From an uncultured Clostridia bacterium (GTDB lineage Bacteria > Bacillota > Clostridia > Oscillospirales > Ruminococcaceae), in the NCBI GenBank assembly GCA_945867255.1, contig CAMBHV010000093.1:1-6096 (forward strand): a stretch of DNA of 6,096 nucleotides, given 5' to 3'. The translations under genes were made by a program, and so were the position numbers. Positions 1 to 5,509 of the stretch are shown here, piece by piece (positions within the stretch are counted from its first letter, which is position 1; each line of letters opens with the position of its first letter). Below the pieces are notes generated by a model that searched no databases, was not told where the DNA came from, and worked only from the letters and a program-made list of their open reading frames with translations.

Positions 1-32
1 AATATAAGAGCGGTTCGTTTTCGTTCGCTCAT
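1..32 (-). CDS. Start of a further operon gene (partial, product unknown)
   Basis: Reading leftward from position 32 there is an ATG followed by MSERKRTALI, and the frame is still open at the window edge. The ATG overlaps the stop of the HAAS-protein gene (ATGA arrangement). It is preceded by AGGAGG (complement of 42-47) with 9 nt spacing, as good as the other ribosome-binding sites of this operon. The basic first residues would suit a protein with a membrane segment near the N-terminus, but ten codons do not allow a family call. Its position suggests co-transcription and translational coupling with the PadR-led operon. Confidence 0.7.
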   Translation of the reverse strand, partial: MSERKRTALI

Positions 33-784
33 ATCAGTTGTCCTCCTGTTCTGGTATGTCTTTTTTCCGGCGTGCGCCACATCACGAACGCAAGGGATAC
101 AGCGGTCAAAATAAATGAGGGTGAAAGAAACATTCCAGCCAGGCTGGAAGGGGCGCCACCCGATAGCGAATGTACTGCCAATGTGAAAAAGAACCGAATG
201 CAAAACAGCCCTGCGCAAATACCGGCCAGGATGCGCGCGATGCGAAAGTGCCTGGGGCCGTGTGTTCCTCTTGAGCGGCACAGAAAGTACAACGATAAAA
301 GCGAAATCGCGCAGGTCAGCATGTCCAGCGGCCACAGGGTGAAAAGGCTGGGACCGGCCGTAACAAAAACCGCAGTAGGACCATCAGCGCCGCCAATGAT
401 GCCAGCCCCTGAAATGGGTTGAACTGAACCTAAAATTCCAAACACCAGGGTGGTGCCATCTGTAAGGCCCGCGGCATAAATCAGCACGCCCACTGTGGAA
501 AATATACATATCAAAGCCAGTGTTAACCAGACAAAACGCCACGCACTACCTTTATACTGTCCGACAAATGTTTGGTTAAAGGGGGCGGCAACAGCCTGTG
601 GCGTGCCCATGGCGGCCATAATGGCGTCATCACTTTCACCTGCCTCACGGCGCGCCTGAATCGTGGTGGCGATATCGCTCATGATCCGCGCTTTTTCCTT
701 CCAGGGAAGATGAAGGCTGCGCTCTATCGCATTGACATATCGCTTAATGGGGGGGAGAAAACCCGAAGAGAAATGTTTGCTCAT
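29..784 (-). CDS. HAAS-domain (DUF1700-like) multi-pass membrane protein with a GGADGPT motif
   Basis: The protein has 251 aa. Residues about 12-66 form a soluble helical region with the features of the HAAS/DUF1700 domain: a short amphipathic helix, a KEKARIMSDIATTIQARR-type helix, then DDAIMAAMGTPQAVA, which matches the family's 'EEIIxxLGSPxxVA' pattern. Hydrophobic segments follow at about 83-106, 145-168, 182-204 and 215-236. Between the first two sits GIIGGADGPTAVFVT (residues 128-142), the signature of beta subunits of Na+-translocating decarboxylases such as OadB. The protein is too short and otherwise unlike OadB, so I do not call it a transporter. The start is supported by AGGAGG (complement of 792-797, spacing 7). 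The ATG overlaps the upstream gene's TGA by 4 nt. HAAS proteins are usually found beside PadR regulators, as here, and are thought to work with them as membrane regulatory partners; the molecular function is unknown. Confidence 0.85.
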   Translation of the reverse strand: MSKHFSSGFLPPIKRYVNAIERSLHLPWKEKARIMSDIATTIQARREAGESDDAIMAAMGTPQAVAAPFNQTFVGQYKGSAWRFVWLTLALICIFSTVGVLIYAAGLTDGTTLVFGILGSVQPISGAGIIGGADGPTAVFVTAGPSLFTLWPLDMLTCAISLLSLYFLCRSRGTHGPRHFRIARILAGICAGLFCIRFFFTLAVHSLSGGAPSSLAGMFLSPSFILTAVSLAFVMWRTPEKRHTRTGGQLI

Positions 785-1398
785 GACGTTGCCTCCTGCT
801 GAAAGGAAAGAGAAATCGTATCGGTGCCATGATCAGTTTTGATGCGGGCCTCATAAGTTTCGCCAATCGGTGGGATGCGCCCGGCAATAGAAACATTCTG
901 CGGATAATATAGTGTCATGATGGGCTTTTGACCCAAGACGAGGCCGTCAAAATCCCCGGTATCATTACGAGTGCGTCGAATCTGTGCACGGTAATCTGTA
1001 TCGGGGGCGAAGTCCAGAGATATATTGCTGAGCTGCCCGGCATCCTCGCCAAGATATTCCACAGTGAATATTGCCTTGTAAAGTGGCACGGCGGCCAACG
1101 CTTCTTCATAACCGATTATGTCATCGCTGCCTTTTAACTCATCTGCCGCAGCCTGATATGGGGCGGCGGTTTCTTCATCCGCCTTTTCCACACGAACCGT
1201 CAGTTTCCAGGCATCGCTTTGCCCGGAGAGTGTGTAAGGTATGGCGGCGATACTTGCCTCGTCGTGCGGTTGCTCGGGTGTAAGGCCAGGTGCGCCCAGC
1301 CGGACCACCACGGCAATCAATACCACCAGAAACACAAATGAAAGCAACTGAGAAGTACTGCTTTTTTCATGCCCCTGAGCCATGTTGCGTCGAAACAT
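781..1398 (-). CDS. Single-pass membrane protein with an extracytoplasmic domain, family not recognised
   Basis: The protein has 205 aa. A short polar N-terminus (MFRRNMAQGHEKSSTS) leads into one hydrophobic segment at about residues 17-34, followed by a hydrophilic domain predicted outside the membrane. That domain has alternating beta-strand-like stretches (WKLTVRVE, YKAIFTVEYLGE, ISLDF, MTLYYPQNV, DTISLSFQQ). There is no lipobox and no catalytic motif I can identify. The frame extends upstream to 1647, but that extension lies inside the PadR gene in another frame. The ATG at 1398 has AGGAGG (complement of 1408-1413) with 9 nt spacing, so I chose it. A second ATG at 1383 (MAQG) has no comparable site. 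The gene overlaps the end of the PadR gene by 32 nt and its TGA overlaps the next start. Its place between PadR and the HAAS protein suggests a surface-exposed part of the same membrane regulatory unit; this is inference. Confidence 0.8.
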   Translation of the reverse strand: MFRRNMAQGHEKSSTSQLLSFVFLVVLIAVVVRLGAPGLTPEQPHDEASIAAIPYTLSGQSDAWKLTVRVEKADEETAAPYQAAADELKGSDDIIGYEEALAAVPLYKAIFTVEYLGEDAGQLSNISLDFAPDTDYRAQIRRTRNDTGDFDGLVLGQKPIMTLYYPQNVSIAGRIPPIGETYEARIKTDHGTDTISLSFQQEATS

Positions 1399-1753
1399 TT
1401 GCCTTACCCTCCTCTGGTGAAGATGTGCAAACCTGCACGCAGCGGCACAAAGCCTGCCACTCGGCTTGCATAGCCAGCAATGCGCTGCGGCCGGATGGCG
1501 TTGCAGTATAGATCTTTTTGGGTGCAGCCCGCCCCGTACCGCTTGTCTGCCAACTGGAAACAATAAATCCGTCGTCCTCCAGTCGGTATAGAATCGGATA
1601 CAACGTACCTTCTTTGGTTCGCAGAAATCCCTCTGATCGCGCTGCAAGCCGGTGAATCAGTTCGTATCCGTGCCCGGGCTGTTTGCACACAAGGTCCAGC
1701 ACTAGCATCTCCAGCACGCCTTTTTTCATCTGGTGGGCAAAGCGGCTTTCCAT
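1367..1753 (-). CDS. PadR family transcriptional regulator
   Basis: The protein has 128 aa, a normal size for the short PadR subfamily. The family pattern is clear: MKKGVLEMLVLDLV (residues 9-22), GHGYELIHRLA (28-37), the winged-helix stretch TKEGTLYPILYRLEDDGFI (47-64), then KKIYTATPSGRSAL (79-92) and a C-terminal dimerisation helix. PadR proteins are dimeric DNA-binding repressors that often control their own operon. The frame also offers an ATG at 1762, but the AGGAGG site (complement of 1765-1770) nearly touches it, whereas the ATG at 1753 sits 9 nt from the GGAG core, so I prefer 1753. The gene is first in an operon with a TM protein and a HAAS membrane protein. The end overlaps the next gene by 32 nt in a different frame. 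The tail after residue 105 has several cysteines and ends in a polar stretch (EEGKANVSTQHGSGA). The ligand or signal is unknown. Confidence 0.92.
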   Translation of the reverse strand: MESRFAHQMKKGVLEMLVLDLVCKQPGHGYELIHRLAARSEGFLRTKEGTLYPILYRLEDDGFIVSSWQTSGTGRAAPKKIYTATPSGRSALLAMQAEWQALCRCVQVCTSSPEEGKANVSTQHGSGA

Positions 1754-1762
1754 AACACACAT

Positions 1763-1770
1763 CTCCTCCT
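1763..1770 (-). promoter_or_regulatory. Ribosome-binding site of the PadR gene
   Basis: On the minus strand this reads AGGAGGAG. It directly abuts the ATG at 1762, which is too close for efficient initiation there, and lies 9 nt (from its last G) from the ATG at 1753. It therefore decides for 1753 as the PadR start. Confidence 0.75.
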
Positions 1771-1786
1771 TTCGTTTTAATAATAA

Positions 1787-1799
1787 TTAGTATAACTAA
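1787..1799. promoter_or_regulatory. Candidate operator at the PadR transcription start (inverted repeat)
   Basis: TTAGT-ATA-ACTAA is a perfect 5-3-5 inverted repeat next to the -10 element and covering the expected transcription start. The hexamer AGTATA also occurs twice, 10 bp apart (1789-1794 and 1799-1804), which would place the copies on the same face of the helix. Binding here would block the promoter, consistent with PadR autoregulation. It does not match the ATGT-N8-ACAT site described for some PadR proteins, so assignment to this PadR rests on position alone. Confidence 0.4.
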
Positions 1800-1826
1800 G
1801 TATAAAATAAAATTTTGAAATGTCAA
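1799..1826 (-). promoter_or_regulatory. Sigma-A-type promoter of the PadR operon
   Basis: On the minus strand TTGACA (complement of 1821-1826), a 16-nt AT-rich spacer and TATACT (complement of 1799-1804) form a near-consensus promoter. Transcription would start near 1792, about 40 nt before the PadR start codon. No other promoter-like sequence was noticed inside the overlapping genes, so it probably serves the whole operon. Confidence 0.75.
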
Positions 1827-1934
1827 TAGAAGAACTTGGATGACTTTGAAGAAGCTTGCAAAGTGCAAACCCGACGATGAGATGGCGGTTTCAACACGGA
1901 AGTAGGTCTTGGCGTCACGGCTGTTATGCCGGGT

Positions 1935-1953
1935 ACCGCCCTGATATGGCGGT
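1935..1953. repeat. GC-rich inverted repeat upstream of the tcdA promoter
   Basis: ACCGCC and GGCGGT form a perfect 6-bp inverted repeat around a 7-nt loop, ending 9 nt before the -35 box of tcdA. It could be a protein-binding dyad or chance. The rest of 1830-1960 shows no gene and only small repeats (for example TTGCA-AAG-TGCAA at 1856-1868). Confidence 0.3.
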
Positions 1954-1962
1954 GATGTACAG

Positions 1963-1992
1963 TTGACGAAAAACGAAGACACACGGTATAAT
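1963..1992 (+). promoter_or_regulatory. tcdA: Sigma-A-type promoter of tcdA
   Basis: TTGACG (1963-1968), an 18-nt spacer and a perfect TATAAT (1987-1992) precede tcdA. Transcription would begin near 2000, giving a leader of about 70 nt. The promoter is divergent from the PadR promoter, with about 160 bp between the two start points. Confidence 0.75.
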
Positions 1993-2069
1993 GGCCCCAA
2001 AGAATTTCTGGCATGGGCCGGGCGGAAAAGGGCGCGCATGGCTGCTTTGCCCGGAAAAGAGGCTTTCAT

Positions 2070-2786
2070 ATGGAAGAACGCGATTTGCGTACAGCGCAAC
2101 TGTTGGGAGAATCTGGAGTGCAACGCCTGAAAAGCGCACATGTTGCCATCTTTGGCTTGGGCGGTGTGGGTGGCTATGCCGTTGAGGCCTTGGCGCGTGC
2201 AGGGGTAGGAACACTTAGTCTGTTTGATGCAGATGTGTTCACGGCTTCTAATTTAAACCGGCAGATGTGTGCGATGCAAAACACACTGGGTATGCCCAAG
2301 GTGAAAGCATTTGCCGAACATATCTGCCAGATTGACCCCACTATTCGCGTATATGCCAACCGTGTGTTTTATTTGCCGGAAACGGCAGAGTCCTGGCCGC
2401 TGGATGCATACGATTACGTTTTGGATGCGGTGGATACGGTGGCGGCTAAGTTAGAGCTGGCGGTGCGTGCGCACAGCGCAGGTGTGCCCATCATTAGCGC
2501 TATGGGATGTGGCAACAAACTGGATGCATCTGCTTTTACAGTGACGGATTTGTTTTCTACTCATACGGACCCGCTGGCACGTGTTCTTCGGAGAGAGCTG
2601 AAAAAACGGGGTGTGCCGCGCCTGAAAGTGGTGTACAGTACCGAAATGGCGCGTACGCCGTGTATGCCGGGCGAAGAAAAGGGAACAGCTGGCCGCCCTG
2701 CACCCGCATCCGTCAGCTATGTGCCGGGGGTGGCGGGTTTGATTATGGCAGGGGAAGCCATCAAAGATATTTCGGGTGTACGTTGA
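2070..2786 (+). CDS. tcdA: tRNA threonylcarbamoyladenosine dehydratase (TcdA/CsdL, E1-like)
   Basis: The protein has 238 aa with the ThiF/MoeB/E1-like fold. TcdA uses ATP to dehydrate N6-threonylcarbamoyladenosine at tRNA position 37 to the cyclic form (ct6A) in the cytoplasm. Visible features are the ATP-binding glycine loop FGLGGVGG (residues 28-35), LFDADVF with the conserved acidic residues (51-57), SNLNRQ (60-65), VLDAVDTVAAK (117-127), MGCGNKLD (145-152) and the TcdA-typical DPLARVLRRELKKRG (167-181), VYSTE (188-192) and SVSYVPGVAGL (216-226 region). The DPLA..LR..LKKRG and YSTE stretches separate it from ThiF and MoeB. The frame extends to 2013, but the ATG at 2070 has AAGAGG (2057-2062) with 7 nt spacing, and the family's start region (RTAQLLGESGVQRL) follows directly. 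It stands alone between its promoter and a terminator, as expected of a housekeeping gene. Confidence 0.93.
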   Translation: MEERDLRTAQLLGESGVQRLKSAHVAIFGLGGVGGYAVEALARAGVGTLSLFDADVFTASNLNRQMCAMQNTLGMPKVKAFAEHICQIDPTIRVYANRVFYLPETAESWPLDAYDYVLDAVDTVAAKLELAVRAHSAGVPIISAMGCGNKLDASAFTVTDLFSTHTDPLARVLRRELKKRGVPRLKVVYSTEMARTPCMPGEEKGTAGRPAPASVSYVPGVAGLIMAGEAIKDISGVR

Positions 2787-2796
2787 ATCGTACAGT

Positions 2797-2877
2797 TTGC
2801 AATCGTAGGGCGTGCACAAAAATATATCAGTGTTACCCTGATTGAGGAAATGCCTTTTCCTGCCTGCACGATAGCAA
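2797..2877 (+). other. Possible structured RNA segment in the tcdA 3' region
   Basis: No gene is visible between the tcdA stop and the terminator. The stretch can be drawn as a junction. TTGC (2797-2800) pairs with GCAA (2874-2877), and CGTGCA (2811-2816) pairs with TGCACG (2865-2870). Inside lie two hairpins, ATCAG/CTGAT (2826-2830/2838-2842) and AGGAAA/TTTCCT (2845-2850/2856-2861). The helices are short and no known RNA family was recognised, so chance pairing is possible. Confidence 0.25.
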
Positions 2878-2905
2878 TCATTTCATAGAAAAGTGTAAAT
2901 TTGTC

Positions 2906-2946
2906 AAGGTGTGAAGTGCTGAACGCGCTTTACACCTTTTCTTTTT
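2906..2946 (+). terminator. Rho-independent terminator after tcdA
   Basis: A 14-bp stem (2906-2919 with 2925-2938) containing two G-U pairs and a 5-nt loop TGAAC is followed by TTCTTTTTC. This is a strong intrinsic terminator on the plus strand, about 120 nt after the tcdA stop. It insulates tcdA from the BlaI operon. From 2947 to 3021 I see nothing further. Confidence 0.85.
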
Positions 2947-3021
2947 CGGCCATATGCAGGAACGCAGAGGAATGTGCTTTGAAAATAGCCGGGGCTTTTT
3001 ATGGCAGACGGGGATATTTCG

Positions 3022-3036
3022 TTGACATTTGTAGAT
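3022..3036. promoter_or_regulatory. BlaI-type operator 1, overlapping the -35 box
   Basis: TTGACATTTGTAGAT contains the ACAT-TTGT dyad, close to the TACA-N-ATGTA core known for BlaI/MecI operators. Thirteen of 14 bases (TGACATnTGTAGAT) match the second copy at 3059-3072. Overlap with the -35 means that repressor binding would exclude RNA polymerase. Confidence 0.65.
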
Positions 3037-3050
3037 TTATATGATAGGCT
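3022..3050 (+). promoter_or_regulatory. Promoter of the BlaI-M56 operon
   Basis: A perfect -35 box TTGACA (3022-3027) lies within the first operator dyad. With 17-nt spacing the -10 would be TAGGCT (3045-3050), a weak match. TATGAT at 3040-3045 is a better hexamer but only 12 nt from the -35. The -35 is firm, the -10 is not. Confidence 0.55.
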
Positions 3051-3057
3051 CAATTCA

Positions 3058-3072
3058 ATGACATATGTAGAT
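3058..3072. promoter_or_regulatory. BlaI-type operator 2, in the leader
   Basis: ATGACATATGTAGAT contains the perfect palindrome ACATATGT (3061-3068). Its centre is 36 bp from that of operator 1. It lies after the promoter and ends just before the purine-rich AAAGGCGG ribosome-binding site (3074-3081). Two spaced dyads are the usual layout for cooperative binding of BlaI/MecI dimers. Confidence 0.65.
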
Positions 3073-3089
3073 GAAAGGCGGCGTATAAG

Positions 3090-3473
3090 ATGAAAAAGGT
3101 GCCAAAACTTCCAGATGCCGAACTGGATGTTATGCTGACGTTGTGGACGCTGGAACAGCCCGTGCGCACATCGTGCATTTTGACAGAACTTCAGGCGCGC
3201 CGTACATGGACAGCCTCTACGCTGAAAGTGGTGTTGGGGCGGCTTGTGGAAAAAGGGCTTGTGGAAGAAACGCGGCAGGGCAGGTTTACACTGTACCGGA
3301 CGCTTCTTTCTGAGGAGGAGTACCGGCGCAGCGAAACCAAGCATATGTTGGGCCGCTTTTATGGGAATTCCGTAAAAAAACTGGTAGCGGCACTGGTTCA
3401 GGATGAGGGGCTTTCCGGCGCGGACATTGCTGAACTGGAAGATATTTTGCGCAAGGCAGGCAAGAATTTGTGA
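3090..3473 (+). CDS. BlaI/MecI/CopY family transcriptional repressor
   Basis: The protein has 127 aa, the usual length of BlaI/MecI. Residues about 5-70 form the winged helix: LPDAELDVMLTLW (7-19), TASTLKVVLGRLVEKGLV (41-58) with the recognition helix, and the wing RQGRFTLYRTLL (62-73). Residues about 75-125 (EEEYRRSETKHMLGRFY, then SVKKLVAALVQDEGLSGADIAELEDIL) match the helical dimerisation region. Family members bind paired dyads as dimers and are inactivated by proteolysis after their M56 partner is activated. The start follows AAAGGCGG (3074-3081) at moderate spacing. Two candidate operators lie in its own promoter region, so autoregulation is expected. It is coupled to the M56 gene by a 4-nt overlap (GTGA). 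The absence of a penicillin-binding sensor next door argues that it is not a beta-lactamase regulator in the strict sense, so I give no bla or mec symbol. Confidence 0.92.
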   Translation: MKKVPKLPDAELDVMLTLWTLEQPVRTSCILTELQARRTWTASTLKVVLGRLVEKGLVEETRQGRFTLYRTLLSEEEYRRSETKHMLGRFYGNSVKKLVAALVQDEGLSGADIAELEDILRKAGKNL

Positions 3474-5509
3474 TGGCAGTTATGATGGGTGCGGTACAAG
3501 CTGTGGCTTCCATAACGCCTTGGGCAAGCCTTCTTGTGTTGCTTTTTATGGGTGTGCGAAAAATATGGGGCAGGCGTTCTATCTCTGCACGCAGTTTTCG
3601 CCTTATATGGATTGTGCTGGCATTGCGGCTGGCGATTCCAGTGAATATCAGTTTACCGGCGGCGCCCGTGCATGTGGGGTTTGCTGCGCCCTCTTCCACA
3701 CAGGAACCGGGATATCAGCCTGACGATTCTGCCCTGGCACTGATAGAGGCTGACGGTGAACAGGGCGCACTGGCCCAGCCCGTACAGAACGGAGGCAGGG
3801 CCCCGCTCACTTGGCAGGAGATCAGCGTGGCAGCCCCCTATGTATGGGCCGCCGGTGTGATGCTCTTTCTCGCATTTCATGCTGGGGCGTATGCACTGTT
3901 TTTTGTGCGGCTTTGCAACCAGCGGGTGCGCGAAATGGACAGTGACGTATGCAGTGCGGTATGGTTGGCTTTTGGAAGAAAAACGCAAGTTTACCGTGTA
4001 GATGGGCTGGTCAGCCCGATGTTGGCTGGCTTCTGGCGCCCGGCGGTATATCTGCCTGCCGATGTGGGCCCGGGAGAATTGCCATATGTGCTGGAACATG
4101 AGGCCGGGCATCGTGAGGCCAGGGACATACTGTTTGTATTTTTGATGCTTGCGGCAAATGCGGTGCAATGGTTTAACCCGGCTGTATATTGGATGGTGCG
4201 TACGGCACGCCGTGATATGGAACTTGCCTGTGATGAAAGCGTGTTGGAGAGCCGACCTATGGAATATAGAGTGGCATATGGAGAAGCAGTACTGGACACC
4301 TTAAAGCGAGGCAGGATACAGGGTGTGTTGGCACTGAATTTCTGCGGCAGGCCGCACACGTTGAAAGAACGATTCTCCCGTATGGTAGAACCGGATGCGC
4401 GCCGGCGTTCGCCAGGCCTTGTGATGTGCGCCATATGTTTGGTGATGGCTGCCAGCCTGTTTGTGGCGGGGGCAGCCCCTGTTGCTGTTGCAAAAGAGGA
4501 TACGGATCTTTCGGCATGGGAAGACGGTAACTGGACTTGGCCCGTACCGGAGTATGGAAAATTGACATCTGTATTTGAACCGGGCGGTGTAGGCGTGAGA
4601 ATCGAAGCGCCGGAACATACGCCGGTGGTAGCTGTACGCGATGGTATCGTAACTACTGTTCATACCCTGGGCCTTTCAGCTGAACAGGCCGGGAAATACG
4701 GAAATACCGTGGTGCTGTATCACGGTGACGGCAGTGGATATTCATTTTATGCGCAGTGCGAAGAAACCTATGTGGAGATGGGGCAGGAAGTGTCGGCTGG
4801 CCAATTGATCGCATCTACCCAAACATCAGAGAATGGGCTGCTGTTTGGATTGTGGGCAAACGGGGAATGGATGGATCCGATGCAGTATCTGAGCGCGGTG
4901 CAACCTGCCGGAGAGCCGGATTGGGCCCGTCTTGCACAGCTCACTGCCGAGATGACTGCATTGCGCCAGCAACAGCAGAATGCACAAAGCGGGCAGGACA
5001 TATCAAACGCGTCAACTGTGGTTGGGCAAAAAGGGCTGCAAATGCAATACGAACAGGCGAAAGAAGAGTTTGCGCGGTGGACGCGAGAAATGAAAACCGG
5101 TTCGGCTGAAGCGGAAGATCTACAGATCGCCTGGCCGGTGCCGGGGTGCTCACAGGTGATACAAGGGTATTATATTGTAGCTGGTACGCAACCGCAGCAC
5201 AATGGCATCGATATCGCTGCGCCTGAAGGTACGCCAGTGTACGCAGCAAACGATGGCACCGTGTTTTTGGCAGAGCAGGGCGGCGAGCCGGCCATTGGTG
5301 TGCGGCATGAGACATTTCATACGCTGTATATGGGGTTGTCCGGCTTGGCGGATGGTATTGAAGATGGCACAAGTGTAAATAAAGGGCAGCTGCTTGGGTT
5401 TTCTGGAAAAGCGGAACTGTGCGGCGGGCAATACGCATTGCACTTTGAACTGGTGTGGCGCGACGGATATGCAGACCCGCAGCTTTATTGGGAAGACGGA
5501 GGTATCTGA
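3470..5509 (+). CDS. BlaR1-like M56 membrane metalloprotease fused to two M23/LytM-like domains
   Basis: The protein has 679 aa. Membrane segments lie at about 11-29, 43-60 and 118-147. A cytoplasmic M56 domain follows with the zinc motif HEAGH (210-214) and RRDMELACDE (247-256), which supplies the distal acidic ligand, and the typical VQWFNPAVYWM stretch (232-242). A last membrane segment at about 317-341 places the rest outside. Instead of the penicillin-binding domain of BlaR1 there are two M23-type domains (about 354-474 and 553-674) joined by a Q-rich, possibly coiled-coil linker (about 482-545). Domain 1 has lost every active-site residue (G373, R377, Q429, G456 and L458 at the usual positions). 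Domain 2 keeps H577, D581 and H658 as zinc ligands but has G622 and A656 where the catalytic histidines belong. The GTG at 3470 overlaps the BlaI stop (GTGA) with AGG 9 nt away; the ATG at 3473 is an alternative. Expected role: sense an envelope signal and trigger inactivation of the BlaI repressor. Confidence 0.88.
   Translation: MMAVMMGAVQAVASITPWASLLVLLFMGVRKIWGRRSISARSFRLIWIVLALRLAIPVNISLPAAPVHVGFAAPSSTQEPGYQPDDSALALIEADGEQGALAQPVQNGGRAPLTWQEISVAAPYVWAAGVMLFLAFHAGAYALFFVRLCNQRVREMDSDVCSAVWLAFGRKTQVYRVDGLVSPMLAGFWRPAVYLPADVGPGELPYVLEHEAGHREARDILFVFLMLAANAVQWFNPAVYWMVRTARRDMELACDESVLESRPMEYRVAYGEAVLDTLKRGRIQGVLALNFCGRPHTLKERFSRMVEPDARRRSPGLVMCAICLVMAASLFVAGAAPVAVAKEDTDLSAWEDGNWTWPVPEYGKLTSVFEPGGVGVRIEAPEHTPVVAVRDGIVTTVHTLGLSAEQAGKYGNTVVLYHGDGSGYSFYAQCEETYVEMGQEVSAGQLIASTQTSENGLLFGLWANGEWMDPMQYLSAVQPAGEPDWARLAQLTAEMTALRQQQQNAQSGQDISNASTVVGQKGLQMQYEQAKEEFARWTREMKTGSAEAEDLQIAWPVPGCSQVIQGYYIVAGTQPQHNGIDIAAPEGTPVYAANDGTVFLAEQGGEPAIGVRHETFHTLYMGLSGLADGIEDGTSVNKGQLLGFSGKAELCGGQYALHFELVWRDGYADPQLYWEDGGI

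Noticed and set aside
29..784. Annotating the HAAS protein as a Na+-translocating decarboxylase beta subunit
   Set aside because: Only the 15-residue motif matches. Length, membrane topology and the N-terminal HAAS domain do not fit OadB, and no alpha or gamma subunit is nearby.
1399..1647. N-terminal extension of the single-pass membrane protein to an ATG at 1647
   Set aside because: The extension lies wholly inside the PadR gene in another frame, has no hydrophobic or family-like character, and the ATG at 1398 has a well-placed AGGAGG.
2013..2069. Upstream start of TcdA at 2013
   Set aside because: The extra 19 residues are not TcdA-like. The ATG at 2070 has AAGAGG at 7 nt and begins just before the conserved N-terminal region.
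1404..2141. Long minus-strand frame running from tcdA through the intergenic region into PadR
   Set aside because: It is a shadow frame: it crosses two promoters and two real genes, has low-complexity composition, and has no matching ribosome-binding site.
2850..2888. A 12-codon frame after tcdA (ATG at 2850, ending in TAG)
   Set aside because: The GAGGAA directly touches the ATG with no spacing, and the peptide shows nothing recognisable.
2986..3001. AGCC-GG-GGCT followed by TTTTT as a terminator
   Set aside because: The loop would be only 2 nt and the stem 4 bp, too small for a stable hairpin.
3090..5509. Calling the pair blaI-blaR1 (beta-lactam resistance regulators)
   Set aside because: The outer part of the M56 protein has M23 domains and no penicillin-binding SxxK/SxN/KTG-type domain, and no beta-lactamase or PBP gene is in the window.
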